DNA of 46,594 bases from Streptomyces diastatochromogenes. Its GTDB lineage: Bacteria; Actinomycetota; Actinomycetes; Streptomycetales; Streptomycetaceae. Under the pieces are notes generated by a model. It was not told the origin of the DNA, searched no databases, and saw only the letters and a program-made list of their open reading frames with translations. Each line of letters begins with the position of its first letter. Position 1 is the first letter of the stretch. The position numbers were made by a program, and so were the translations under genes. Below are positions 32,942 through 41,296 of the stretch, piece after piece. The stretch spans positions 1 to 46,594 of the forward strand of contig LRTP01000312.1 in NCBI GenBank assembly GCA_001550305.1, in the 5' to 3' direction.

Positions 32942-32970
32942 GGGTCCTGTCCGGCCCTGGGTCCTGTCCG
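32942..32970. repeat. Short direct repeat between convergent genes
   Basis: GGGTCCTGTCCG occurs at 32942-32953 and again at 32959-32970. G-rich repeats of GGGGTCGTA precede it. It fills the gap between the GntR gene and the convergent propeller-like gene; no function is evident. Confidence 0.5.
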
Positions 32971-32973
32971 CCT

Positions 32974-34077
32974 CTAGACGTCGGCCAGACGCCACACCTG
33001 GAGTTCCTTCGTGTCCTCGGCGATCGTGTACCAGCTGCCGTCGCCCAGGGTGTTCGGCACGCCGGATGCCGGGAACGGGTAGGTGACCTCGCCGAGCAGC
33101 CGCATGTCCCGCACGTCGACCAGCCAGTGCCGTCCCGTCCCGTACTCCTCGTCGGCCTCGGTGGTGCCCGCGATGACGGTGTGTTCGTCGAGGAAGCCGC
33201 CGTAGTAGTCCCAGTGCACCTCGGGCTCGTCGTTGTTCGGGTCCAGGGCGGGGTGATCGGGTATGACCTCCTCCGCGTCCAGCTCCGACACCACCGAGCC
33301 GTCCTCGACCCGGTGCAGGGACAGAAGCTCCTGATAGTGGGTCACGGTCAGGAAGTGCTCGCCCGACGGACTCACGGCGAGCAGACACCGGTCGTCGTCG
33401 ATCCGTTCGACGGAGAGCCGCTCACCGTCCCAGCGGCCCCACAGCAGCGGCGCCCCGTCCTGCCCCTCGCCGACGCTCAACCCCATCTGTCCGGGGTCAG
33501 GGTGCGACACGTGCCCCGAACCGGCGGCCACGGTCTGGGTGTCCGCCCGCCCGAGGACAGTCCCGTCCATGGCGTCCAGCACCAGCCACTCCTCGATCAC
33601 GTCCGGATCCCCGCCCCCCGCCGCCAGCGGCCCGCGCACATGGGCCCACACGAGCTTGCCGTCCGCGGAGAAGACCACCGAGCCGCTGTCGGCGTACAAG
33701 TGCCCCCGACTGTCGGCATACTCGTCGAACGAGGCGTGCGTCTCCCGGCAGCTCCCCTCCCAGCAGCCGTGCCGCACCTCCCACAGGGTGGCGCCCCGCC
33801 GGTCCACCGCCCGCACCGCGTGCACGCCCGCGAAGACGGCGACGTCCAGCCCCGGCGACACGGTGCACGTCCCGAAGCGGCGCGGCCACGGCAACGGGAA
33901 CCGGGCCACCGACGCCTCCCCCGCGAGCGCCGCGGCCAGGTCGTACGCGGCCAGCTGGGTGTCGTCGCTCTGGAGGATCAGCGTCCGGCCGGGCAGGCAC
34001 CGCTCTCCTGGGAAACCGGCCGTGGCCGACCCCAGCGGGCCTGCGAGCGTGGTGACGAGACGGGCGCTCGCGGACAT
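32974..34077 (-). CDS. Cytoplasmic beta-propeller-like protein of unknown function
   Basis: A 367-residue protein with repeating beta-propeller-like segments (VVFSADGKLVWAHV, CLLAVSPSGEHFLTVTH, and VVSELDAEEVIPDHPALD). These alternate with acidic loops such as DPNNDEPEVHWDYYGG. There is no signal peptide or membrane helix. GGAGGAACC directly precedes the ATG at 34077. Relatives are known as WD40-like hypothetical proteins in Streptomyces; a function cannot be given. It is convergent with the GntR gene and stands between the sialic-acid and ABC exporter loci. Confidence 0.7.
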   Translation of the reverse strand: MSASARLVTTLAGPLGSATAGFPGERCLPGRTLILQSDDTQLAAYDLAAALAGEASVARFPLPWPRRFGTCTVSPGLDVAVFAGVHAVRAVDRRGATLWEVRHGCWEGSCRETHASFDEYADSRGHLYADSGSVVFSADGKLVWAHVRGPLAAGGGDPDVIEEWLVLDAMDGTVLGRADTQTVAAGSGHVSHPDPGQMGLSVGEGQDGAPLLWGRWDGERLSVERIDDDRCLLAVSPSGEHFLTVTHYQELLSLHRVEDGSVVSELDAEEVIPDHPALDPNNDEPEVHWDYYGGFLDEHTVIAGTTEADEEYGTGRHWLVDVRDMRLLGEVTYPFPASGVPNTLGDGSWYTIAEDTKELQVWRLADV

Positions 34078-34178
34078 GGTTCCTCCAGTGCGCGTGATGC
34101 CGTACGGCGTTGTGTGCGTGGGGTGCACAGTACGGCCGCCCACTGACAACCACGGACGCGGCCGTCCCGTACGACCTC

Positions 34179-35027
34179 TCACACGTCCCGGCGGTCCACC
34201 GCCACCACGACGATCACCGCCGACACCACCGCCCACGCCCCCAGCACCACCCAACTGCCCGTCACCGTCGCCCCGTAGCGCGGGACCAGGGTGAAGGGAT
34301 CCTGGCCGTAGGCGATGTCGGTCAGCCGCGTCCAGGCGTTGACGGGCATGGCGTGCCGTACAGTGGCCGTCCAGCGGTAGCGGTCGGTGATGAAGCTGGG
34401 GACGAGGAGCAGGACGGCGGTGACGGCGACCATCGTGCTCGCGCTGTGCCGGATCAGGGCCCCCAAGGCCATGCCCGCCAGCGCGCAGACCGGGGCGAGC
34501 AGCGCGGAGGCGACGACCACGCGCAGGGCACCGACGTGGGTGATCGACACGGCGGCGTGACGGGTGGTGAGGATCACCTGCGTCGAGGCGAAGGAGGCAC
34601 TCGCGACGAACGCGCCGTACAGCGTCATGACGGCCGTCACCACCACGACCTTTGCCGCCATCAGGGCACGCCGGTCCGGGACGGCCGCGAGGGTCGTACG
34701 GATCAGGCCCGTCGAGTACTCCCCGACGACCGTGATCGCGCCGATGCTCGCCGCCGCGAGGACCAGGATCAGTGCCGACCCGTCGGTGAAGGCGTCACGC
34801 AAGGCCAACTCCCATGCGAAGGCGCGCATTTGGGGGTTGTAACGCGGATAGTCGTGCGCGTGGACCCGCGCCGCGTTGGCGTTGAAGCCGATGACGGCGA
34901 GGGCGCCCGCGCCGAGCGCCCAGTAGGTCGAGCGCAGGGAACGGAGTTTGATCCACTCGGCGGCGAGGAGGTCGGTGAACCGCGCGGTGGGATGCGCGGG
35001 AGTGGGGGTGAGGGCGAGAGTGGTCAT
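34179..35027 (-). CDS. ABC-2-type exporter permease
   Basis: A 282-residue membrane protein of the ABC-2 type with about six helices. It begins with the cytoplasmic TARFTDLLAAEWIKLRSLRSTYW, typical of Streptomyces ABC-2 permeases. GEYSTGLIRTTLAAVPDRRALMAAK is the conserved cytoplasmic loop that contacts the ATPase. Its start overlaps the stop of the ATPase gene (ATGA). Substrate unknown; such pairs often give resistance to membrane-active peptides. Confidence 0.88.
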   Translation of the reverse strand: MTTLALTPTPAHPTARFTDLLAAEWIKLRSLRSTYWALGAGALAVIGFNANAARVHAHDYPRYNPQMRAFAWELALRDAFTDGSALILVLAAASIGAITVVGEYSTGLIRTTLAAVPDRRALMAAKVVVVTAVMTLYGAFVASASFASTQVILTTRHAAVSITHVGALRVVVASALLAPVCALAGMALGALIRHSASTMVAVTAVLLLVPSFITDRYRWTATVRHAMPVNAWTRLTDIAYGQDPFTLVPRYGATVTGSWVVLGAWAVVSAVIVVVAVDRRDV

Positions 35028-35947
35028 CGGGCGTCTCCGGCGAGGAACTCGGTGCTCTCGGCGGTCAGTTCCATGAAGGCGGCCTCCAGGGACGCGGCCT
35101 GCGGGGTCAGTTCCTCGAGCAGGATCCGTCGGTGGAGGGCGAGTTCACCGATGCGGGCCGCGCTCAGGCCCGTCACCTTGAGGGTCCGGTCGTCGTACGG
35201 CGCCACCGCCGCGCCCTCCTCGGACAGCACGGCCGTGAGCTTCGCGAGGTCCGGCGTCCGCACGGTCACCGTCGGCCGGGTGCCGCGCGCCGCGAACGCG
35301 GTCACGCTCTCCGCGGCGATCAGCTCACCCCGGCCGATGACGATCAGCTCGTCCGCGGTGTGCTCCATCTCGGACATCAGATGGCTGGAGACGAAGACGG
35401 TACGCCCCTCGGCCGCGAGCCTGCGAAACAGCTCCCGCACCCAGAACACACCTTCCGGATCGAGCCCGTTGAGGGGTTCGTCGAAGAGCAGCACCGGAGG
35501 TTCGCCGAGCAGCGCGGTGGCGATGCCGAGCCGCTGTCGCATGCCCAGCGAGAACCCGTCCACCCGGCGTCGCGCCGCCGCCCCCGCGAGGCCCACCTCC
35601 TCCAGCACCTCGTCCACCCGGCTCCGGGGGATGCGATTGCTCCGCGCCAGCGCCTCCAGATGGGCCCGCGCGCTGCGCCCGCCGTGGACGTCACCCGCGT
35701 CGAGCAGCGCGCCCACGTGCCGCAGCCCGCGCGGATGACGCCGGAACGGCTGTCCGTCGATCGTCGCGCTCCCGCCGGTCGGGCCGATCAGCCCGAGCAG
35801 CATGCGCAGCGTCGTCGTCTTGCCCGCGCCGTTCGGGCCGAGGAACCCGGTAACGCGCCCCGGGCGTACCTGGAACGTCAAGTTCCGTACGGCGGTGGTG
35901 TCGCCGTACCGTTTGGTCAGTTCGTTGACTTCGATCACACGGACCAC
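35024..35947 (-). CDS. ABC exporter ATPase
   Basis: A 307-residue CcmA/BcrA-type ATPase. Walker A GPNGAGKTT, signature FSLGMRQRLGIATALL, Walker B VLLFDEPLNGLD and switch His SSHLMSEMEH are present. A C-terminal domain of about 80 residues (PTVTVRTPDLAKLTAVLSEEG...) is typical of lantibiotic-type exporters. GTG 35947 is used, and GTG 35938 (VIEVNELTKRYG) is possible. It is divergent from the histidine kinase gene, which suggests control by the two-component pair. Confidence 0.92.
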   Translation of the reverse strand: MVRVIEVNELTKRYGDTTAVRNLTFQVRPGRVTGFLGPNGAGKTTTLRMLLGLIGPTGGSATIDGQPFRRHPRGLRHVGALLDAGDVHGGRSARAHLEALARSNRIPRSRVDEVLEEVGLAGAAARRRVDGFSLGMRQRLGIATALLGEPPVLLFDEPLNGLDPEGVFWVRELFRRLAAEGRTVFVSSHLMSEMEHTADELIVIGRGELIAAESVTAFAARGTRPTVTVRTPDLAKLTAVLSEEGAAVAPYDDRTLKVTGLSAARIGELALHRRILLEELTPQAASLEAAFMELTAESTEFLAGDAR

Positions 35948-36060
35948 CGTCTCGTCGGCGCCCTGCCGCGCGGTATCGCCCGGTGGCCGACACTCTCCCG
36001 GGCCGGTGTCGACCAGGGGTGTACGTCCCCGGACCGATGCCCGTCCACGGCTCCCGTGCC

Positions 36061-36066
36061 TACGAT
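36061..36066 (+). promoter_or_regulatory. Leaderless -10 element (TACGAT) of the histidine kinase gene
   Basis: TACGAT-N6-ATG(36073) has the spacing of leaderless actinobacterial promoters. No ribosome binding site precedes that ATG. Confidence 0.45.
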
Positions 36067-36072
36067 CGCCGC

Positions 36073-37293
36073 ATGCATGCCATGCCGCTCCCGCCCCGTC
36101 TCAAGCTCGTGCCGCCCGGTGCCTGGGTGGCCCTGGCCTGGAGCGCGAGCACGGCGTTCACCTTCCTCGCCCGCGTACGGCTCCCCGGTGAGGAGGCAGC
36201 CAACGAGCTTGCCGCCACCCAGTTCTACCGCTGGGACGGCCTGGTGGTCCTGACCATCGCCTGCGCCCTGGCGCTGCTCGGCAGCATGTGGTTGCACCGA
36301 CGGCCGCTCGGGGCCCTCGCCCTGCTCCTGACGGCCGCCGCCTTCCTCACCATCAACCTGGCCGCGGTGGCGATCCAACTGGCCCAGTTCCTCGCCGTCG
36401 ACCTCGCCCTCTACTTCATCGCGGCCGGCCGCCCCCGCCGCACCGGAGTCACCGCCCTCTGCATGGCGCTCGCCGTCCTGGTGGCCTGGGAGTCCCTACG
36501 GCTGCTGCGCGGGTGGGGCATCGGCACGCTGGAAGAGCTGACCGTCGCGCTGACGGCCGTCGTCGCCTGGCTCCTCGGCGACGCCTCCCACCGCACCCGC
36601 CAGTACGGCGAGAAGCTCCGCGCCCAGGCCGCCACCCAGGCGGTCACCGACGAACGCCTGCGCATCGCCCGCGAGATGCACGACATGGTCGCCCACAGCA
36701 TCGGCATCATCGCCCTCCAGGCCGGGGCGGCGGCCCGTGTCGTCCGCACCCAGCCGGAGGCCGCGCGCGAGGCGATGACGGCGGTGGAGACGGCCGGACG
36801 GGAGACCCTGGCGGGGCTGCGCCGGATGCTGGTCTCCCTGCGCCATGCGGACCAGGACCGCTCCCGCGCCGTGGCCGACGGGTTGCACCCGGCCGAGGGC
36901 CTTGCCGACCTCGACCGCCTGGCCGCCGCGACAACGGCGGCGGGCCTCCAGGTCGACGTCCACTGGAAGGGCGCGCGCCGCCAACTCCCCCCGGACATCG
37001 ACCTCTCCGTCTTCCGGATCATCCAGGAGTCGATCACGAACGTCGTACGCCACGCGGCGACGACAGCCTGCCGGGTGACGGTCGACTACCTGGAGGAGCA
37101 CGTGGCCGTCGAGGTCACCGACGACGGCCGGGGCCGGGGCAGCACCACCGACACCGGCTTCGGCCTGGTCGGGATGCGCGAGCGCGTGGCCCTGCTGCAC
37201 GGCGAGTTCACGGCGGGCCCCCGTCCCGAGGGCGGCTTCCGGGTGACGGCCCGCCTCCCGGTCCCGGCGACCGCGACGACGGTGGCCGCGTGA
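36073..37293 (+). CDS. Sensor histidine kinase (HisKA_3/NarL-type)
   Basis: A 406-residue membrane kinase. The first 180 residues hold about five membrane helices (PGAWVALAWSASTAF, LVVLTIACALALLGSMW, LALLLTAAAFLTINLAAVAIQ and others). The phospho-acceptor His203 is in AREMHDMVAHSIGIIALQAG. The ATPase part has ESITNVVRHA (N-box), VEVTDDGRGRG and GFGLVGMRERVALLHG (G-boxes). Signal unknown. The start at 36073 is supported by a leaderless -10. The stop overlaps the regulator ATG by one base (TGATG). It is divergent from the ABC exporter. Confidence 0.92.
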   Translation: MHAMPLPPRLKLVPPGAWVALAWSASTAFTFLARVRLPGEEAANELAATQFYRWDGLVVLTIACALALLGSMWLHRRPLGALALLLTAAAFLTINLAAVAIQLAQFLAVDLALYFIAAGRPRRTGVTALCMALAVLVAWESLRLLRGWGIGTLEELTVALTAVVAWLLGDASHRTRQYGEKLRAQAATQAVTDERLRIAREMHDMVAHSIGIIALQAGAAARVVRTQPEAAREAMTAVETAGRETLAGLRRMLVSLRHADQDRSRAVADGLHPAEGLADLDRLAAATTAAGLQVDVHWKGARRQLPPDIDLSVFRIIQESITNVVRHAATTACRVTVDYLEEHVAVEVTDDGRGRGSTTDTGFGLVGMRERVALLHGEFTAGPRPEGGFRVTARLPVPATATTVAA

Positions 37294-37955
37294 TGCCGAT
37301 CCGTGTCGTCCTCGCCGACGACCAGCAGCTGATCCGCACGGCCCTGCGGATGGTCATCGCCGACATCGAGGACGTGGAGGTGGTGGGGGAGGCCGCGGAC
37401 GGCGAGGAGGCGGTGGCCCGCACCGAGGAACTCCGGCCCGACGTCGTGGTGATGGACATCCGCATGCCCGGCGTGGACGGCATAGAGGCGACCCGCCGGA
37501 TCACGACGGGTGCGGGCGAGTCGAGGATCGTCGTCCTGACCACCTTCGACGACGACGACTACGTGTACGGGGCGCTGCGCGCGGGCGCGTCGGGGTTCCT
37601 GGTCAAGGACATGGCCCTGGACGACATCATCGGGGCCATACGGGTCGTGGCGGCCGGCGACGCCCTCATCGCCCCCAGCGTCACCCGCCGCCTGATCCAG
37701 GACTTCACCTCCGCGCGCTCCTCGGAGCCGGCGCGCCCACGCCGCGACCTGGCCGCGATCACGGACCGCGAGCGCGAGGTCCTCACCCTGGTCGGCACGG
37801 GCCTGTCCAACACCGAGATAGCCGAGCGGCTCTTCATCAGCGTCGCCACGGCGAAGACGTACCTGACCCGCCTGCTGTCCAAGCTGGACGCGCGGGACCG
37901 GGTCCAGCTGGTCATCATCGCGTACGAGGCGGGGTTGGTGTCCGTGACCCGGTGA
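37293..37955 (+). CDS. NarL/LuxR-type response regulator
   Basis: A 220-residue DNA-binding response regulator. The receiver has acidic D9-D10, the phospho-acceptor Asp55 (VVVMDIRMPG), the Thr of VVLTTF and the Lys of FLVKDM. The LuxR helix-turn-helix is LTDREREVLTLVGTGLSNTEIAERLFISVATAKTYL-like (here ITDREREVLTLVGTGLSNTE onward). It is coupled to the kinase and likely controls the divergent ABC exporter genes. Confidence 0.95.
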   Translation: MPIRVVLADDQQLIRTALRMVIADIEDVEVVGEAADGEEAVARTEELRPDVVVMDIRMPGVDGIEATRRITTGAGESRIVVLTTFDDDDYVYGALRAGASGFLVKDMALDDIIGAIRVVAAGDALIAPSVTRRLIQDFTSARSSEPARPRRDLAAITDREREVLTLVGTGLSNTEIAERLFISVATAKTYLTRLLSKLDARDRVQLVIIAYEAGLVSVTR

Positions 37956-37957
37956 GC

Positions 37958-37975
37958 GGGCCCCGGGCCGGGCCC
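37958..37975. terminator. Bidirectional hairpin between convergent genes
   Basis: Two copies of GGGCCC (37958-37963 and 37970-37975) pair with each other around a 6-base loop in the 30-base gap between the response regulator and the convergent acetyltransferase. A CCTT follows on the plus strand. Confidence 0.5.
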
Positions 37976-37985
37976 CTTGTCGAGG

Positions 37986-38477
37986 TCAGTGGCGCAACGC
38001 CAGCAGAAGACGGTCGTTGCCCGGCCCGAAGTAGCCCTCTCGGGCGCCCTGTTCGGCGAATCCCAGGGACCGGTAGAGGGCGATCGCGGCGGTGTTGGTC
38101 GGCTCCACGGTGAGCCACACCTCGTGCACTCCGTCGATGGGCAGCCTCCGAAGCGTCTCCTGCATGAGCCGTCGGGCCAGTCCCTGCCCCCGCAGCTGCT
38201 TGGCGACGCCCAGGCCCAGGATCCAGCTCCTGCACCCGTCCGCGGAGGGTGCGCTCAGCGCGTAGCCGTGGAGGCAGGAGCCGTCGTCGAGCACGAGGAG
38301 ATGGTCCGTGTACATGTCGAGGAACTGGCGCAGCGCGAAGTACGGGTACGCGAAGTCCGGGAAGAGCTCCGTGTCCAGGCGGACGAGCGCGGGCAGGTCG
38401 TCCTCTGATGCCGGTCGTATGCGAAAGGGCCCAATGTCGGAAGGCGGCGAGAACGGAACCAAAGGATGAGCGGACAT
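37986..38477 (-). CDS. GNAT acetyltransferase (RimI-like)
   Basis: A 163-residue acetyltransferase. The acetyl-CoA loop is LGLGVAKQLRGQGLARRLMQ (R-G-Q-G-L-A), followed by EVWLTVEPTNTAAIALYRSLGFAEQGAREGYF, the pattern of RimI-like N-alpha-acetyltransferases. The N-terminus reads FRIRPASEDDLPALVRLD. The target is unknown. The start MSAHPLVPF at 38477 avoids a poorly supported upstream extension. It is divergent from the six-gene block that starts at 38630. Confidence 0.85.
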   Translation of the reverse strand: MSAHPLVPFSPPSDIGPFRIRPASEDDLPALVRLDTELFPDFAYPYFALRQFLDMYTDHLLVLDDGSCLHGYALSAPSADGCRSWILGLGVAKQLRGQGLARRLMQETLRRLPIDGVHEVWLTVEPTNTAAIALYRSLGFAEQGAREGYFGPGNDRLLLALRH

Positions 38478-38615
38478 CCGGTCAGCATCGCGTGGCGCGG
38501 CACGATCCTTCAAGGGGTGAATCGAAGATCGCTTCTCCGATTGCCGCAATGCGCCCCCCTTGCATCCGCCGGTGCGCCGGATCGGGTTGATGGAGAGTCG
38601 ACGGCCTGGTCGTGT

Positions 38616-38621
38616 TGATAC
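38616..38621 (+). promoter_or_regulatory. Possible -10 element of the six-gene block
   Basis: TGATAC lies eight bases before the ATG at 38630. The methyltransferase start lacks a well-spaced ribosome binding site, so a leaderless transcript is plausible. An inverted ATCCG...CGGAT also lies upstream at 38564-38582. Evidence is thin. Confidence 0.3.
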
Positions 38622-38629
38622 CTTGGGGC

Positions 38630-39439
38630 ATGGATTCGAGATCACCGGGGCACGTCGACCAGTTGAATGCGGACGCACCCTGGGACTACTTCGACCCTCG
38701 TACCTACATTGAACACAACTACCGCTCCATGGTCGCCGAGGACGAAGAGATCATCGCCGTCGTGCGAAGCCATTTCAGTGATCATTTCCGCAGGAATCCC
38801 GCTGAACGGATTCAGGGTATCGACGTGGGCGCCGGAGCCAATCTCTACCCCGCTCTCGCGATGCTGCCCTGGTGCGAGGAGATCACGCTGCTCGACCGCT
38901 CGGCCGCGAACGTGAGCTATCTGGAAGCTCAGGTGGACCGGTACGACCCGAACTGGGACCAGTTCTGGGACGCCCTGTGCCGGAGCGGGCCGTACGCGGC
39001 GCTCGGGAGCGACCCCCGGACGAGGTTCCGCCGGGCCGTCCGGATCGAGAAGGGCAATCTCTTCGACCTGGTCCGCCGGGAGGGGAAGTGGTCCATGGGG
39101 ACCATGTTCTTCGTGGCCGAGTCCATGACGACCTCCCGCAAGGAGTTCCGGAGCGCGGTGGAATGCTTCATGCGCGCCCTCGCACCGGGAGCACCCTTCG
39201 CGGCCGCGTTCATGGAGCATTCCATGGGCTATGCGGTGGGCAAGAATCAATTTCCCGCATGTGACGTGAGTGAATCCCAGGTACGCGACAGCATCGTGGG
39301 ATTCGCGGGAAATGTGGAGACGTGCCGGATGGGGCAGCCGAACGTTCTCCGCGAGGGATACACGGGAATGATCCTGGCCTGCGGGCTGCGTGATCCTGAT
39401 ACCGTCGAAAGCAGGCCGTTTGGGCGACATCACCTGTGA
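38630..39439 (+). CDS. SCO2525-family SAM-dependent methyltransferase
   Basis: A 269-residue class I methyltransferase resembling the NNMT/PNMT/TEMT group. Motif I is GIDVGAGANLYPALAMLPW, with the acidic ribose ligand in EITLLDRSAANVSYLE. RIEKGNLFDLVRREGKW and MGTMFFVAESMTTSRKEFRSA follow, then FMRALAPGAPFAAAFMEHSMGY (motif post-IV). The N-terminal WDYFDPRTYIEHNYRSMVAEDEEII matches the cap of that group. The substrate is unknown. Its codon use is less GC-biased than that of its neighbours (for example around 38705-38800 and 39241-39330). It opens the six-gene block; the next gene starts 12 bases after the stop. Confidence 0.85.
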   Translation: MDSRSPGHVDQLNADAPWDYFDPRTYIEHNYRSMVAEDEEIIAVVRSHFSDHFRRNPAERIQGIDVGAGANLYPALAMLPWCEEITLLDRSAANVSYLEAQVDRYDPNWDQFWDALCRSGPYAALGSDPRTRFRRAVRIEKGNLFDLVRREGKWSMGTMFFVAESMTTSRKEFRSAVECFMRALAPGAPFAAAFMEHSMGYAVGKNQFPACDVSESQVRDSIVGFAGNVETCRMGQPNVLREGYTGMILACGLRDPDTVESRPFGRHHL

Positions 39440-39451
39440 GGGGGCATGGGG

Positions 39452-41293
39452 ATGCGGATCGAGCCGCGTCAGCACCTGCTGGACATATGGCGGGCGATGG
39501 CCAGAAATTCGATCGACGACGGCGCCTGGTCCTGGGGGAAATGGGGCGGGCTCAGCAGCGTGGCGGATGCCGAGCGGCTGCTCTGTCTGATGTACCCGGC
39601 CACCGAGATCGCCGGATTCCGCCTCGACGACCCGGACCTCACCCAGTACGACGTGGAGAAGGCGCTGGGACGGCCCGGCGGACGGACGGAGATCCCCGGA
39701 CTCCTCCTGACGGCCGTCGGCGACTTCATGCGCAGGCACACCGGTGACGACGAGCGGCCGACCTTCGCAGGCGGCCACTACTTCGCCCCCCAGGAGGACG
39801 GCCGGGAACTCACCGGGAAACAGCGGGAGATGGAGGTCGTCGACTCCTACTCGATGTCGGTCACCCTCTGCCTCGCCACCCTCGGCTTCCTCAGGACGTA
39901 CGAGGCCAGGACCGGCCGCCGCGACATGCTGCACCTGATCCAGGAACTCAAGACCGCCTGCAGCAACCGGCTCACCGCCGCCATGGTGAGCCTGCTCCGC
40001 TCGTTCACCGTCAACGTCTTCGACGCCGAGTCCCCCCAGGGCCGTACGCTCTGCGAACTCCTCGGCCAGGGGCGGCTGCCCCCACGGCTCGTCCTGCAGA
40101 CCTTCCAGCGCCGCTTCCGGTCGCTGCGCGCCACCCTCACGGAGAGCGTCGTCCTCGGAGTCGACGTCGAGGAGGCCCTCCGCGACGAGAGCGGGCTCTT
40201 CGAGTGCGGCTGGACCTGGAGTCTGGTGAAGGACGCGCCCGAAGTGGCCACCGACGAACCGATCGGGCCGCAGCCGAACGGCGTCGCCGACCCCGTGCCG
40301 TACCTCTACTTCACCGTCGTCGCCCTGGACGGCATCCAGGACCTGTTCTCGGACCGCACCCTCACCCTCGGCCTGCTCAACCCCGAACAGCAGAAGCTCG
40401 CCGAAGCACTCCGCCTCCGCTGGGAGATCACCCAGCAGTACTGGTCGGGCATCGCCCGCTTCGACGCCGAGCGCTGGCCGCTGGAGGACATCCCCTGGCG
40501 GACCACGGGCCAGCAACTGGAGTCCCCGTACTTCTCGCTCTCCGTCGCCGCCATCCTCGTCCACGACCTGGTACGCCGCCGCGCCACCGACGACGACCTC
40601 ACCCGCACCGTCGACGTCATGGAGCGCCTCGCCGAACACGGCCGGATCACCAGCAGGATGGCCCGTGACGACGCGACCGCCCTGCTCCTGCACCGGCCCG
40701 GTGTCGCACTGCCGCTGCAGGGCAGTGAGGCCCTGGGCCCACCCATGCAGTGGACCATCGCCGACTTCTCGGCGCAGCTGCTCAAACGGACCGTGCAGCT
40801 CTGCACGCTGTCCCGCAACCCGGACTCCCACGACCGGCTCCTGCGGCTCGCGGAACAGGTCTTCGAGCATCTGTGGCAGCGCCGCATCGAGGAGGGCGAG
40901 GGAACCGGTCTGTGGGACGACGTCCACGCCGTCTACCCGTCGGCGCCGCGGAGCGAGGAACCCCCGTCCTGGAGCGTCACCGAGCGCGTCACCGAATGCA
41001 TGGTCGCCGCCCACGACCTCTACTCCCAGCGACCCATACGCAGCACCGAACTCACCACCCTCGCACGGGCCCTGCTCAGCGAATCCACCCACCTCCTGGG
41101 CCATGAACAACTGGAGGTGCCGGCCAACCCGGGCAGCGGGCAGGGGAGGGCGCTGAAGAGCCTGGAGATCAGGCTCCGCCGCGCCCGCAGGATCGTCGAC
41201 GAACGGCCCGGATCGGCCTGCGCGTTGGCCCTGTCCGTGCTCGGCGAACTCGAAACCCTGGCCCAGGCCAGGGACGACGCTCAGGGGGCCTGA
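39452..41293 (+). CDS. SCO2524-family protein, large and helical, unknown function
   Basis: A 613-residue soluble protein, predicted mostly alpha-helical, without membrane segments or a recognised catalytic motif. Notable blocks are HLLDIWRAMARNSIDDGAWSWGKWGGLSS at the N-terminus, EVVDSYSMSVTLCLATLGFLR near 130, PYFSLSVAAILVHDLVRRRA near 360, and WSVTERVTECMVAAHDLY near 515. The family is known only by its S. coelicolor locus number. It could be a scaffold or adaptor. ATG 39452 sits seven bases after GGGGG, and the ATG at 39446 is too close to it. The variant P-loop gene starts four bases after the stop. Confidence 0.8.
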   Translation: MRIEPRQHLLDIWRAMARNSIDDGAWSWGKWGGLSSVADAERLLCLMYPATEIAGFRLDDPDLTQYDVEKALGRPGGRTEIPGLLLTAVGDFMRRHTGDDERPTFAGGHYFAPQEDGRELTGKQREMEVVDSYSMSVTLCLATLGFLRTYEARTGRRDMLHLIQELKTACSNRLTAAMVSLLRSFTVNVFDAESPQGRTLCELLGQGRLPPRLVLQTFQRRFRSLRATLTESVVLGVDVEEALRDESGLFECGWTWSLVKDAPEVATDEPIGPQPNGVADPVPYLYFTVVALDGIQDLFSDRTLTLGLLNPEQQKLAEALRLRWEITQQYWSGIARFDAERWPLEDIPWRTTGQQLESPYFSLSVAAILVHDLVRRRATDDDLTRTVDVMERLAEHGRITSRMARDDATALLLHRPGVALPLQGSEALGPPMQWTIADFSAQLLKRTVQLCTLSRNPDSHDRLLRLAEQVFEHLWQRRIEEGEGTGLWDDVHAVYPSAPRSEEPPSWSVTERVTECMVAAHDLYSQRPIRSTELTTLARALLSESTHLLGHEQLEVPANPGSGQGRALKSLEIRLRRARRIVDERPGSACALALSVLGELETLAQARDDAQGA

Positions 41294-41296
41294 ACC

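Noticed and set aside
34179..37955. ABC exporter plus two-component genes as part of the novel six-gene block
   Set aside because: They are separated from it by a minus-strand acetyltransferase and form a complete, common module of their own.
38642..41110. An 822-codon minus-strand open frame across the methyltransferase and SCO2524-family genes
   Set aside because: Antisense shadow rich in G, A, V, R and H with no domain; the plus-strand genes have better composition, spacing and ribosome binding sites.
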